Assembly (NCBI RefSeq): GCF_001701045.1
Contig: NZ_CP016757.1
Span: 2,878,219 to 2,942,218, forward strand
Reading direction: 5' to 3'
Source: Cloacibacillus porcorum
GTDB lineage: Bacteria; Synergistota; Synergistia; Synergistales; Synergistaceae
DNA: 64,000 nt
Part shown: piece by piece, positions 1 to 7,293 of the stretch
How the letters are laid out: each line of letters opens with the position of its first letter
Numbering within the stretch: the first letter of the stretch is position 1
Translations under genes and position numbers: made by a program
Notes under the pieces: model-generated
Databases searched by the model: none
The model's input: the letters and a program-made list of their open reading frames with translations, nothing else
What the model was told of the DNA's origin: nothing

Positions 1-1
1 T

Positions 2-70
2 GGAACAGAAGAAAAGGATAATTTTTATGACCAACTGCATCACGGCTTACGAATCAATAATAAAGTTTGA
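2..70 (+). CDS. Possible 3' end of an upstream gene (partial)
   Basis: An open frame enters from the left edge and stops at TGA 68-70, giving about 22 residues rich in charged and polar amino acids (starts GTEEKDNFYD). I do not recognise it. In other genomes lysW or lysX sits beside lysY, but the fragment lacks the acidic EDWGE-type tail of LysW. It may be the end of any upstream gene or may be non-coding. Confidence 0.2.
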   Translation, partial: GTEEKDNFYDQLHHGLRINNKV

Positions 71-137
71 GGAAAAGTGCAAGCGCGGAATAAAGCGGTT
101 GCCCTATGGGTCGTGGATTTTTGCAGCGTCGATTTAA
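27..137 (+). CDS. Possible small ORF (36 aa)
   Basis: ATG at 27 is preceded by AAGGA at 13-17 and opens a 36-codon frame ending at TAA 135-137. It contains two cysteines (residues 4 and 18) and a basic stretch. It overlaps the partial frame above, so at most one of the two is real. A terminator follows about 30 bases later, which would fit the end of a short transcript. No family is recognised. Confidence 0.2.
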   Translation: MTNCITAYESIIKFEEKCKRGIKRLPYGSWIFAASI

Positions 138-164
138 GTTTGCCGACTGACCAAGCAAAGACAC

Positions 165-195
165 GGCTCGCCTCCAGAAGGACGCGGGCCTTTTT
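165..195 (+). terminator. Rho-independent terminator or attenuator before lysY
   Basis: A 7-bp stem (GGCTCGC pairing with GCGGGCC, one G-U pair) with a 12-base loop is followed by TTTTT. It lies 36 bases before the lysY start. It could simply end an upstream transcript or could attenuate the lys operon. Confidence 0.65.
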
Positions 196-230
196 CATGC
201 TTAAGATAATATTTTAAGGAGTGTGCAGAG

Positions 231-1280
231 ATGACAGAGAGGATTCCAGTAACTATATGGGGCGCAACGGGCTTTGCCGGGGCTGAACTTCTGCGGATAT
301 TCGCCCGCCATCCCCATTTTGAGGTCGTAGGGGCGGTATCCCGCTCAAAGGCCGGTATTTCGGTCGGCGCGGCGCACCCCCACCTGCGCCATGTATATAA
401 CGATCTTACCTTTATTTCACCGGAGGAGGCAAATTCATTATCCGCCGCCGCGGCTTTTCTTGCGCTGCCTCACCGCGCCTCGGCACAGGAGGCAGTGCGC
501 CGCCTTGAGGCGGGAGAGCGCGTAATCGATCTTTCGGCGGATTTCCGCCTGCACAGCGCGGAGGCGTATAAAAACTGGTACGGCGTGGATCATCCTGCGC
601 CGCAGCTCCTGTCGGAGGCCGTCTACGGCCTGCCGGAACTGCATCGGGGCGAGATGGCCTCCGCGCGCCTGATCTCCGGCGTCGGCTGCAACGCGACCTC
701 GGCGATCACGGCGTTGCTGCCGCTAGCAAGGGCGGGGCTGATCGAGGAGGCGCGTATCGAGTGCCGCGTTGGCTCCTCCGAGGCGGGAGCCAACGCCGAC
801 GAGGGCTCGGCGCACTCGATGCGCAGCCGCGTTCTGCGAGTGGTAAATCCCTTCGTTCACCGTCATATGGCGGAGGTTGTGCAGGAGCTTTCGATGGAAC
901 AGAGCTCCTTCACGATGGGCGTCACCGCCGTCGAGCTGGTGCGCGGCATTCAGTGCCTCGCCCATGTGACGCTGAACCGCCAGGTGCGTGAGGCCGAGAT
1001 ATGGAAGCTCTACCGCGCAGCCTGGAACGGCGAGCCTTTTGTCTCCTTCACCCCCGCGAAACCGGCGCATTTCCGTATCCCCGATCCCCGTTTCGTCATC
1101 GGCAGCAACCGCGTGCTGACGGGCTTCATGCTCGCGGAGGACGGACGCCGGATGATCGCCGCCTCGGCAATCGACAATCTCATGAAGGGCGCGGCAGGCT
1201 CGGCGGTGCAGTGCGCAAACCTTATGTTCGGCCTTCCGGAGACGGAGGGGCTCGATATGATGCCCGTCTATCCCGCTTAG
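231..1280 (+). CDS. lysY: LysY/ArgC-type [LysW]-aminoadipyl/glutamyl phosphate reductase
   Basis: 349 residues. It reduces the acyl phosphate made by LysZ to the semialdehyde, using NADPH. The N-terminal Rossmann motif is GATGFAG (residues 11-17). The catalytic cysteine is Cys153 in GVGCNATSAI. That GCNAT form and the following VGSSEAGA are typical of LysY and differ from the PGCYPTA form of ordinary ArgC. An AAGGAG-like site sits 10 bases before the ATG. lysZ follows, then lysJ and lysK, so the product probably works on LysW-bound substrates for lysine, arginine or both. lysW and lysX are not visible and may lie just left of the window. The substrate assignment rests on motifs and context. 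Confidence 0.88.
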   Translation: MTERIPVTIWGATGFAGAELLRIFARHPHFEVVGAVSRSKAGISVGAAHPHLRHVYNDLTFISPEEANSLSAAAAFLALPHRASAQEAVRRLEAGERVIDLSADFRLHSAEAYKNWYGVDHPAPQLLSEAVYGLPELHRGEMASARLISGVGCNATSAITALLPLARAGLIEEARIECRVGSSEAGANADEGSAHSMRSRVLRVVNPFVHRHMAEVVQELSMEQSSFTMGVTAVELVRGIQCLAHVTLNRQVREAEIWKLYRAAWNGEPFVSFTPAKPAHFRIPDPRFVIGSNRVLTGFMLAEDGRRMIAASAIDNLMKGAAGSAVQCANLMFGLPETEGLDMMPVYPA

Positions 1281-1337
1281 CGGCTGACGCATCTAACCGG
1301 CGGAATCATTGTTTTTAAGGGAAGGAAGTATACAGTT

Positions 1338-2147
1338 ATGATCGGAGTTGTAAAAATCGGCGGCGCGTCGGGAAACAGGCTCGAGCCGCTCATAGATGAG
1401 ATCGCGGCGAGGAGCCGCGCCGGAGAGCGCTGGATCGTCGTACACGGCGCAAGCGGAGTAATGAACGACCTCTGCGCCGCACGCGGGCTCGAAATACGCA
1501 TGGTGACCAGCCCCTCGGGCTATCGCAGCCGCTTTGTCGGAGAAAAGGAGCGCGAGCTCTTCCGCGAAGCCGCCCTCTCTTACGGCGCGCGTATTATGGA
1601 GATGCTCGCAGAGCGCGGCGTAAAGGCCGTTCAGGAGGACCCCGAGAACGCGCCCTACGCCACCGCGAAACGCAAGGATTTCCTGCGTGAGAGCGTGAAC
1701 GGCCGCATGAGGATTCTGCGCGGCAACTACAGCGGCACGGTGACGAAGATAGAGCCATCGCCGCTGCTTGAAGCACTTGAGGGCGGCTTCGTGCCGGTCG
1801 TTCCCCCGCTCGCGCTCGACTCGGAGCTTGGTATTTCGCTGAATATCGACGGCGACCGTCTCGCGGCACAGATCGCGGGCGCGGTAAAGGCCGATTTTCT
1901 CATCATTCTATCGAACGTCCCCGGGCTCATGAAGGATATCGACGACCCGCAGTCGCTCATCGCAAAGGGCAGACTCGCGGATTGGGATATCATCGAACAC
2001 TACGCGCAGGGCAACATGAAGCGTAAGGTCGTCGCCTGTAAAGAGGCTCTGGAGCTCTCGATACCTAACGTTTACCTCGCGGACGGCCGCGTGGCCAATC
2101 CCTTGGCAAACGCGATGGAGGGACATTCGACATGGCTGGTACGTTAA
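1338..2147 (+). CDS. lysZ: LysZ/ArgB-type [LysW]-aminoadipate/glutamate kinase
   Basis: 269 residues, an amino-acid kinase fold protein that phosphorylates the side-chain carboxylate of a LysW-attached substrate. The start VVKIGGASG is the nucleotide-binding glycine loop. VTSPSGYRSRF (about residues 55-65), NIDGDRLAAQIAG, LSNVPGL and NMKRKV follow the LysZ pattern as I remember it from Thermus. Ordinary ArgB is about 30 residues longer, with a different N-terminus. The gene overlaps lysJ by 16 bases, which suggests translational coupling. A GGAAGG site precedes the start. Confidence 0.87.
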   Translation: MIGVVKIGGASGNRLEPLIDEIAARSRAGERWIVVHGASGVMNDLCAARGLEIRMVTSPSGYRSRFVGEKERELFREAALSYGARIMEMLAERGVKAVQEDPENAPYATAKRKDFLRESVNGRMRILRGNYSGTVTKIEPSPLLEALEGGFVPVVPPLALDSELGISLNIDGDRLAAQIAGAVKADFLIILSNVPGLMKDIDDPQSLIAKGRLADWDIIEHYAQGNMKRKVVACKEALELSIPNVYLADGRVANPLANAMEGHSTWLVR

Positions 2148-3304
2148 GCAGGCTCTACGGCGGGCGCGGCATCGCGCTCACATACGGCGAAGGCGCCTAT
2201 GTATGGGACGGCGGCGGCCGCCGCTACATCGACTTTTTCAACGGACACGGGGCGGCGCTCTTCGGCCACGCCAATCCGGTGCTGATGGAGGCGCTGAGCG
2301 AGGCGTCCCGCGGCGTCTGGAGCTGCGGCGCTGGATACGAATCGCCGGTACGCGAGGAGCTGGCCGCCATCCTCGGCGGTGAGCTAGGCGACGGTATGGT
2401 ATTTTTATGCAACAGCGGCACCGAGGCGATCGAGGGGGCGCTCAAACTCGCGGCGGCGCTTGGCGGCAAACGCCATGAGATCATAGCCTGCCGCCGGGGT
2501 TTCCACGGCAGGAGCTGCGGCGCGCTCGGCCTCACCTTCAACCCGAAGTACCGCGCCCCCTTCGCCTCACTGATCCCTGCGGCGAAGCATTACGCTCCGG
2601 AGGATATTCCCGCGAAGATCAGCAACGAGACGCTCGCGGTATTCATAGAGCCGGTTCAGGGAGAGGGCGGCGTCTATCCCATTCCGGAGGAGGTGGGGCG
2701 CGCCATCACCGAAAGCTGCCACGCGCATGGCGTACTGCTGATCGCCGACGAGGTGCAGAGCGGACTCGGCCGCTGCGGCTCATTTTTCGCCTCTCCGGCG
2801 AGGGGGCTCGCCCCCGATATTATCTGCCTCGCCAAGGGGCTCGCTGGCGGCATGCCGGCGGGAGCCGTGATCTGGCGCGGCGAGCTTGGAGATTTCCCGC
2901 CGCATTCCCACGGCTCGACATACGGCGGCAACGAACTGACCGCGCGCGTCTCGCTCGCGGCGCTGAAATACATAAAGGAAAATAATCTCTGCGCCCACGC
3001 CGCGAAGGTCGGCGCTTTCATCCGAGAGGAGATCCTGCGGAGAAATATCCCCCTCGTCAGCGACGTACGCGGCGCAGGGCTGCTGATCGGCGTCGAGACT
3101 GATATCCCCTCTCAGGATATCGTTAAGGCGCTGCAGGAAAACGGCCTGCTCTCGCTCGCCGCGGGACCGCGTGTCGTACGTTTCCTTCCCTCCTTCGCGG
3201 TCACGGAGGAGACGGCGCGCGAAGCAATAGACATCTTTGAAAAGACGATGAACGGCATCCAGGCACAGCGCGGCGCCGGACGCACACAGCCGGAGGGCAG
3301 ATAG
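2132..3304 (+). CDS. lysJ: LysJ/ArgD-type aminotransferase (class III, PLP)
   Basis: 390 residues. It aminates the LysW-bound semialdehyde, probably with glutamate as donor. Recognisable motifs are NSGTEAIEGALKLA (PLP phosphate cup, about residues 94-107), FIEPVQGEGG (171-180), LIADEVQSGLGRCG (203-216, holding the aspartate that pairs with the pyridine nitrogen) and the Schiff-base lysine K235 in CLAKGLAGGMPAGA. Length and motifs fit acetylornithine/LysW-aminoadipate-semialdehyde aminotransferases. It starts inside lysZ, and its TAG stop directly abuts the lysK ATG. Specificity is inferred from the neighbours. Confidence 0.87.
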   Translation: MAGTLSRLYGGRGIALTYGEGAYVWDGGGRRYIDFFNGHGAALFGHANPVLMEALSEASRGVWSCGAGYESPVREELAAILGGELGDGMVFLCNSGTEAIEGALKLAAALGGKRHEIIACRRGFHGRSCGALGLTFNPKYRAPFASLIPAAKHYAPEDIPAKISNETLAVFIEPVQGEGGVYPIPEEVGRAITESCHAHGVLLIADEVQSGLGRCGSFFASPARGLAPDIICLAKGLAGGMPAGAVIWRGELGDFPPHSHGSTYGGNELTARVSLAALKYIKENNLCAHAAKVGAFIREEILRRNIPLVSDVRGAGLLIGVETDIPSQDIVKALQENGLLSLAAGPRVVRFLPSFAVTEETAREAIDIFEKTMNGIQAQRGAGRTQPEGR

Positions 3305-4342
3305 ATGCGCCTGCCGGAATCAGTCGGACTTCTCGTGGATATCGTCGCCGTACCAAGCCCGACCGGCCACGAGGAGGACGCGGCGCGGATGCTCGCCGAC
3401 CGCCTGCCGCGCTTCGGCTGGGAGACCTCGCACCTCGACGGCGCCGGTTCGGTGATCGCCACGCGAGGAAACGGCGATAAGGAGCTCGTGCTGCTCAGCC
3501 ATATCGACACCGTCCCCGGCGGCCCCAAGCTCTTCGTCAACGAAGAGAGGATCGAGGGGCGTGGTTCAGTCGACGCGAAGAGTCCCTGCTGCGCCCTCGC
3601 GGTAGGCGGCGGCGCAGTCGAAGTGCCGGAAGACTGGCGCATCACGTTTGTCGCCGCCGTCGGCGAGGAGATCGATTCGCGCGGCGCCCGTTTCCGTATG
3701 CCGCTTCACGAGCCGGCGGCCCTCGTCGTCGGCGAACCGACGGGCAGCAACGGTGTCGCCCTCTCATACCGCGGGCGCATCCTCTTCTCTTTTGTTGCGG
3801 AGGACAGCGGCGCGCACCGCTCCGGCAGCCCCGGACCGATGTCGGATACCGTGCTTGCCGCCGCCTCGATGATGCAGATAACGGAGAACATGGGCAAGGG
3901 TTATTCAATAGCGATCATGGAGATGGAGGGACACGAGGCGGGGAAACGTTCAGCCTCTATCACGATGGACCTGCGCACCCCCATCGGCGCGCAGCAGGAC
4001 GAGCTGGAGCTGCGGCTCCGCGAGACGGCGGCCGCCTTCGGCGTCGGCCTGAAGGTGATCGAATATGTGCCGCCGCATGAGGTGCATAAGTCGGACCCCG
4101 TCATCCGCGCCTTCCGTACGGCAATACGCGACGTCACTGGCGAGCCGCCGCGCGTGCTTGCGAAGCAGGGCACCTGTGACTTCAACGTGCTCTCCACCTG
4201 GGGCTGCCCGATGGGAGCCTTCGGCCCCGGAGACTCAAAATATGACCACAGCTCTAATGAGCAGATCGAGATAAAGGAGTTCCTGCGCGGCGTCGAGGTC
4301 GTGAAGGGTGCTCTGCCGAAAATAATGGCGGCAATAGCGTAA
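3305..4342 (+). CDS. lysK: LysK-type [LysW]-lysine/ornithine hydrolase (M20 family)
   Basis: 345 residues, a zinc M20 peptidase expected to release lysine or ornithine from the LysW carrier. LLSHIDTVPGG (metal His/Asp) and EGRGSVDAKSP (bridging Asp) lie in the first third, VGEEIDSRGA holds the catalytic Glu pair, and the C-terminal SKYDHSSNE region supplies the late His. LEGRGxVDAK is characteristic of LysK rather than ArgE. Its ATG follows the lysJ stop without a gap, completing a four-gene operon. Why a dedicated deacylase is needed follows from the carrier-protein pathway. Confidence 0.86.
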   Translation: MRLPESVGLLVDIVAVPSPTGHEEDAARMLADRLPRFGWETSHLDGAGSVIATRGNGDKELVLLSHIDTVPGGPKLFVNEERIEGRGSVDAKSPCCALAVGGGAVEVPEDWRITFVAAVGEEIDSRGARFRMPLHEPAALVVGEPTGSNGVALSYRGRILFSFVAEDSGAHRSGSPGPMSDTVLAAASMMQITENMGKGYSIAIMEMEGHEAGKRSASITMDLRTPIGAQQDELELRLRETAAAFGVGLKVIEYVPPHEVHKSDPVIRAFRTAIRDVTGEPPRVLAKQGTCDFNVLSTWGCPMGAFGPGDSKYDHSSNEQIEIKEFLRGVEVVKGALPKIMAAIA

Positions 4343-4413
4343 GCGGCGCTTATCTCTTGGCAGAGATTGCGAATACGGTATTTCCCCATCACAGTTTCCC
4401 CACAATTATGCTG

Positions 4414-4419
4414 TATAAT
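4414..4419 (+). promoter_or_regulatory. -10 element upstream of the small exported protein
   Basis: A perfect TATAAT lies 36 bases before the next start codon, in the gap after lysK. No good -35 hexamer is visible 16-18 bases upstream, so the promoter is plausible but not certain. Confidence 0.45.
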
Positions 4420-4454
4420 AGAGGCTACAGGATAAGATGAAGGGGGCGTTTTGA

Positions 4455-4808
4455 ATGAGACTTAGAAGAGGATTTGCCGCGCTTTTTGCCGCACTGACGG
4501 TTATGACGGCCGGCGCCGCTTTCGCCCATCCGCCGACGGACGTCAACGCCGTCTGGAATAAAGACAACGGAACGCTGACCGTTACAGCGGCGCATCAGGT
4601 AAATGACAGGACGAAGCACTACGTCATGACGCTTGTCGTAAAAGAGGGCAGCAAACAGCTGCAGATGAAAAAATACACGGAACAGCAATCCAACGAAGGC
4701 TTTTCCGACACCATACCGCTCAGTGGTGTAAAACCGGGAACACAGCTAACGGTCGAGCTTACCTGCAATATTATGGGAACAGCGGAAAAGACGATAACGG
4801 TCCAGTAA
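4455..4808 (+). CDS. Small exported protein, unknown function
   Basis: 117 residues. Residues 1-24 form a clear signal peptide (RLRR, a hydrophobic core, then AGAAFA before HPP), so it is probably periplasmic or surface-located. The mature part alternates polar and hydrophobic residues (GTLTVTAAHQV, YVMTLVVKEG, TQLTVELTCNI), which suggests an all-beta sandwich. It has one cysteine, near the end, and a histidine directly after the predicted cleavage site. A GGGGG ribosome site precedes the ATG. It has its own -10 and a strong terminator, so it is likely monocistronic. I do not recognise a named family. Confidence 0.8.
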   Translation: MRLRRGFAALFAALTVMTAGAAFAHPPTDVNAVWNKDNGTLTVTAAHQVNDRTKHYVMTLVVKEGSKQLQMKKYTEQQSNEGFSDTIPLSGVKPGTQLTVELTCNIMGTAEKTITVQ

Positions 4809-4835
4809 GAAATTGTTGCCGCAATAGTGAAGAGC

Positions 4836-4866
4836 AAGAGGAGGCTTACGCGCCTCCTCTTTTTTA
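4836..4866 (+). terminator. Rho-independent terminator
   Basis: AAGAGGAGGC pairs with the complementary GCCTCCTCTT around a short loop, followed by six Ts. It lies about 30 bases after the stop of the small exported protein. Confidence 0.85.
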
Positions 4867-4927
4867 TGTTTCTTGAAATCCCCCGGCTATGCCGGGGGTT
4901 CATTTAGCTTATAGCTATGCTCATAAT

Positions 4928-4985
4928 CTCCTCTGCCGTAAGATTAAGAAGGTCCGTCAACCATCTTAAATAACGTACAGAGGAG
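4928..4985 (+). promoter_or_regulatory. 5'UTR stem-loop sequestering the tnpA ribosome site
   Basis: CTCCTCTG at 4928-4935 is complementary to CAGAGGAG at 4978-4985, which overlaps the AGGAGG ribosome site (4981-4986). The loop contains a second imperfect stem (TAAGAAGG with CCATCTTA). Known IS200 elements repress TnpA translation with this arrangement; here it is read from sequence only. Confidence 0.7.
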
Positions 4986-4992
4986 GTCCAAT

Positions 4993-5484
4993 ATGGACAG
5001 TGAGACATTAGCACATACAAAATGGAATTGCAAATATCATATAGTATTCGCACCAAAATTCAGACGACAGCTTATATACGGTAAGATAAAAAGCGAAGTT
5101 GGTAAAATCTTAAGAAGCCTTTGTGAAAGAAAAGAGATAGAAATCATTGAGGCTGAACTCTGCTCAGACCATATCCATATGTTGATTTCCATACCACCGA
5201 AATATAGCGTCTCTCAAATTATGGGATATCTGAAAGGGAAGAGTTCGCTTATGATATTTGATAAGTTTGCGCACATGAAATATAAGTATGGCAACAGGCA
5301 TTTCTGGTGTAGAGGCTACTATGTAGATACTGTAGGCCGCAACCAGAAGAAAATAGCAGAGTATATAAGGAATCAACTTCGCGAAGATTACCAATCGGAT
5401 CAATTGACACTATTTGAGCCAACGGACCCGTTTACGGGTAAACCGGTAGAAGCAGGCAAGAGAAATCCCAGGAAGCCCCTTTAG
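4993..5484 (+). CDS. tnpA: IS200/IS605 transposase TnpA (HUH/Y1)
   Basis: 163 residues, slightly longer than the usual 130-155. It is a single-strand DNA transposase that nicks and joins element ends with one tyrosine. The HUH motif is SDHIHMLISIPP (about residues 58-69) and the candidate catalytic tyrosines are in the YYVDTVGRN segment near residue 120. The opening WNCKYHIVFAPKFRR is typical of the family. Nothing looks broken, so the protein may be active. Its ribosome site lies in the hairpin described separately. No TnpB is present. Confidence 0.93.
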   Translation: MDSETLAHTKWNCKYHIVFAPKFRRQLIYGKIKSEVGKILRSLCERKEIEIIEAELCSDHIHMLISIPPKYSVSQIMGYLKGKSSLMIFDKFAHMKYKYGNRHFWCRGYYVDTVGRNQKKIAEYIRNQLREDYQSDQLTLFEPTDPFTGKPVEAGKRNPRKPL

Positions 5485-5632
5485 GGGCTGCCCGGGAAAG
5501 TGTGCGGTTGGCGGACTTCATGCTCGTTTAGAGCTGCTGGAAATAGGCCCTTATAGGGCCTGGACATACCACCGGCTATGCCGGTGGTCCTGATTACCGC
5601 GATATCCCGGAATATATACAAGCGAAAAAAAT

Positions 5633-6586
5633 TTAGTCTTTGTCCGTGACCTTTCCGTCGTACCAGTAGTATCTTGTGACAGGCTTCGCATCGGCCCCTA
5701 CGAGCGCCTCGGCCGCGCCGAACCATGAGACGGCGGTCTTTACCGGATTCCCGTACCTTACGCGCAGCGGCGCGTCGATACGCGGCCCGTATTCGCGCGT
5801 CTCGCCCGGCTTAAGCAGCCCTTCGAAAAGAACATCTTTTCCGATGCTGAACTTTATCCAGATAACGCCCTTCGCGCTCACCTTAATCAGCGGCGCGGCA
5901 GCTGCCTGAACCGCCGGTGCTGGTACCGCGGTAGCGGACGGTATTTGATCCGGTGAGATCGCCGGCTTAGCAGCAGCCGGAGCCTTGCCGTCCATCCAGC
6001 CAAGATCGACCGAGGCAGGCCCCGGCTGCGGCTGGCTCTGGACGGAAACGTCGGCGCTTGCCGCCTCCGGCTGTGTCTCCTTTTGATCCACCATCGCGGC
6101 GGTGCCGCCCTCAAGCGGCGTCGTCGCCTCGTTTGTGATCTCACCCCGGTACTGCCAGGTTATCCAGGCCGCTGCGCCGAGCGAAAGGATCACGATAATA
6201 TAGACCCAAATGTGCGACCTGTGCCGGAATACCTTCGGGTTGCTGGTGTAACTGGCCTCCGCGTCATCCTGCCGGTAGGCGCTCAGGGCCTCGTTTTCTT
6301 TTTTCGTCAGGCGGTCGTACCGCTCCCAGAGGTCTCCCGCGTTGAGATACTCGCAGTACTGCCTCAGGAAACTGCGGCAGAACGGGCCTTTGGGAAGCCT
6401 GTCGAGCTGCCCCTCCTCTATCGCCGCCAGATGTTTTTTCTGTATCTTCGTAGCGTTCCAGGCATCGTCAAGCGTCAGTTTCTGCGCCTCGCGCAGCTCC
6501 CGGAGTTTTCGCCCCAGCTCCGCCGATACCTCTGTCGCCTTCTTGTTTTCGTCTTCATTTTGCGAGGAATTTGCTCCTGGTGCCAT
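5633..6586 (-). CDS. RodZ-like HTH/membrane protein
   Basis: 317 residues. An N-terminal helix-turn-helix (about 25-100: KLRELREAQKLTLDDAWNAT, then KKHLAAIEEG) resembles the HTH_25 domain of RodZ, which in cytosolic form links to MreB. One membrane helix follows at about 130-150, then a Pro/Ala/Gln-rich periplasmic linker (about 165-230) and a beta-rich C-terminal domain (DUF4115-like, 230-317). This order fits RodZ, a cell-shape protein. It is the last gene of a minus-strand unit rsmB-PASTA-rpe-rodZ, 5 bases after rpe. The IS200 element lies directly downstream. Confidence 0.8.
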   Translation of the reverse strand: MAPGANSSQNEDENKKATEVSAELGRKLRELREAQKLTLDDAWNATKIQKKHLAAIEEGQLDRLPKGPFCRSFLRQYCEYLNAGDLWERYDRLTKKENEALSAYRQDDAEASYTSNPKVFRHRSHIWVYIIVILSLGAAAWITWQYRGEITNEATTPLEGGTAAMVDQKETQPEAASADVSVQSQPQPGPASVDLGWMDGKAPAAAKPAISPDQIPSATAVPAPAVQAAAAPLIKVSAKGVIWIKFSIGKDVLFEGLLKPGETREYGPRIDAPLRVRYGNPVKTAVSWFGAAEALVGADAKPVTRYYWYDGKVTDKD

Positions 6587-6591
6587 GCAGC

Positions 6592-7293
6592 TTACCCCCT
6601 TTGTACCGATCTGCGCATCTCCTTTATTACCTCCGAAGGTTCAGGCTGTCCAAAGACCGCGCTGCCCGCGACCACGGCGTCGCAGCCCGCCGCCGCTATC
6701 TCCGCGACGTTCTTCGGCCCTACTCCTCCATCCATTTCGATCAGATATCCCCATCCACGCTCGCTGCGCACTTTGGACAGCCAGCGGACCTTATCAATCG
6801 TCTCCGCGATAAAAGACTGCCCCCCGTAGCCGGGATTGACGGACATCACAAGGACGAGGTCCGCCATATGAAGCACCGGCAAAAGCGGCTCCGCCGCGGT
6901 ACCCGGATTTATCGAGACGCCAGCCATCACGCCGGAGTCCTTTATCTTCTGCAGCACGCGGTGGATATGTTTCGCGGCCTCCAGATGGACCGTCAGCAGA
7001 GTCGCTCCCGCGGAGAGAAACATATCAAGGAAATCCTCCGCCGGCTCGACCATAATATGTACGTCAAGAAACACCTGCGGATACCTTTTGCGCAGCGCGC
7101 TGACGAGCGCCGGTCCATAAGAGAGGTTCGGGACAAAGTGCCCGTCCATGATATCTACATGGAGCCAATCGGCTTCGCCCTTAAGCTCTCCGATGTGACG
7201 CTCCATATTGAGGATATCAGCGGACAGCAGAGAGGGGGCGATGATGATCTCCCTGCCATTTTTCAGCTCTTTTAGTTGTAACGGTCCTGCCAT
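6592..7293 (-). CDS. rpe: Ribulose-phosphate 3-epimerase
   Basis: 233 residues. It interconverts ribulose 5-phosphate and xylulose 5-phosphate in the pentose phosphate pathway. TIM-barrel motifs are IIAPSLLSADILN, WLHVDIMDGHFVPN (metal-binding His/Asp), DVHIMV, VMSVNPGYGGQSF (phosphate loop) and EMDGGVG near the end. The start overlaps the PASTA gene by 22 bases. The first about 15 residues (AGPLQLKELKNG) are an extension relative to the usual start near IIAPSLLS, so a slightly later start is possible. A transketolase gene at 19.9 kb uses the same substrate pool. Confidence 0.95.
   Translation of the reverse strand: MAGPLQLKELKNGREIIIAPSLLSADILNMERHIGELKGEADWLHVDIMDGHFVPNLSYGPALVSALRKRYPQVFLDVHIMVEPAEDFLDMFLSAGATLLTVHLEAAKHIHRVLQKIKDSGVMAGVSINPGTAAEPLLPVLHMADLVLVMSVNPGYGGQSFIAETIDKVRWLSKVRSERGWGYLIEMDGGVGPKNVAEIAAAGCDAVVAGSAVFGQPEPSEVIKEMRRSVQRG

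Larger units (their letters stand above)
4866..5602 (+). mobile_element. IS200/IS605-family element (tnpA only)
   Basis: About 0.73 kb, AT-rich compared with the flanks, carrying a single HUH transposase. Subterminal palindromes flank it: 4880-4898 (CCCCCGG-CTATG-CCGGGGG type) and 5568-5588 (ACCACCGG-CTATG-CCGGTGGT type), sharing the core CCGGCTATGCCGG. Further small hairpins lie at 5474-5489 and 5545-5561. There are no terminal inverted repeats, as expected for this family, so the exact ends are approximate. It sits between the exported-protein terminator and the 3' end of the rodZ-like gene and interrupts no gene. Confidence 0.82.
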
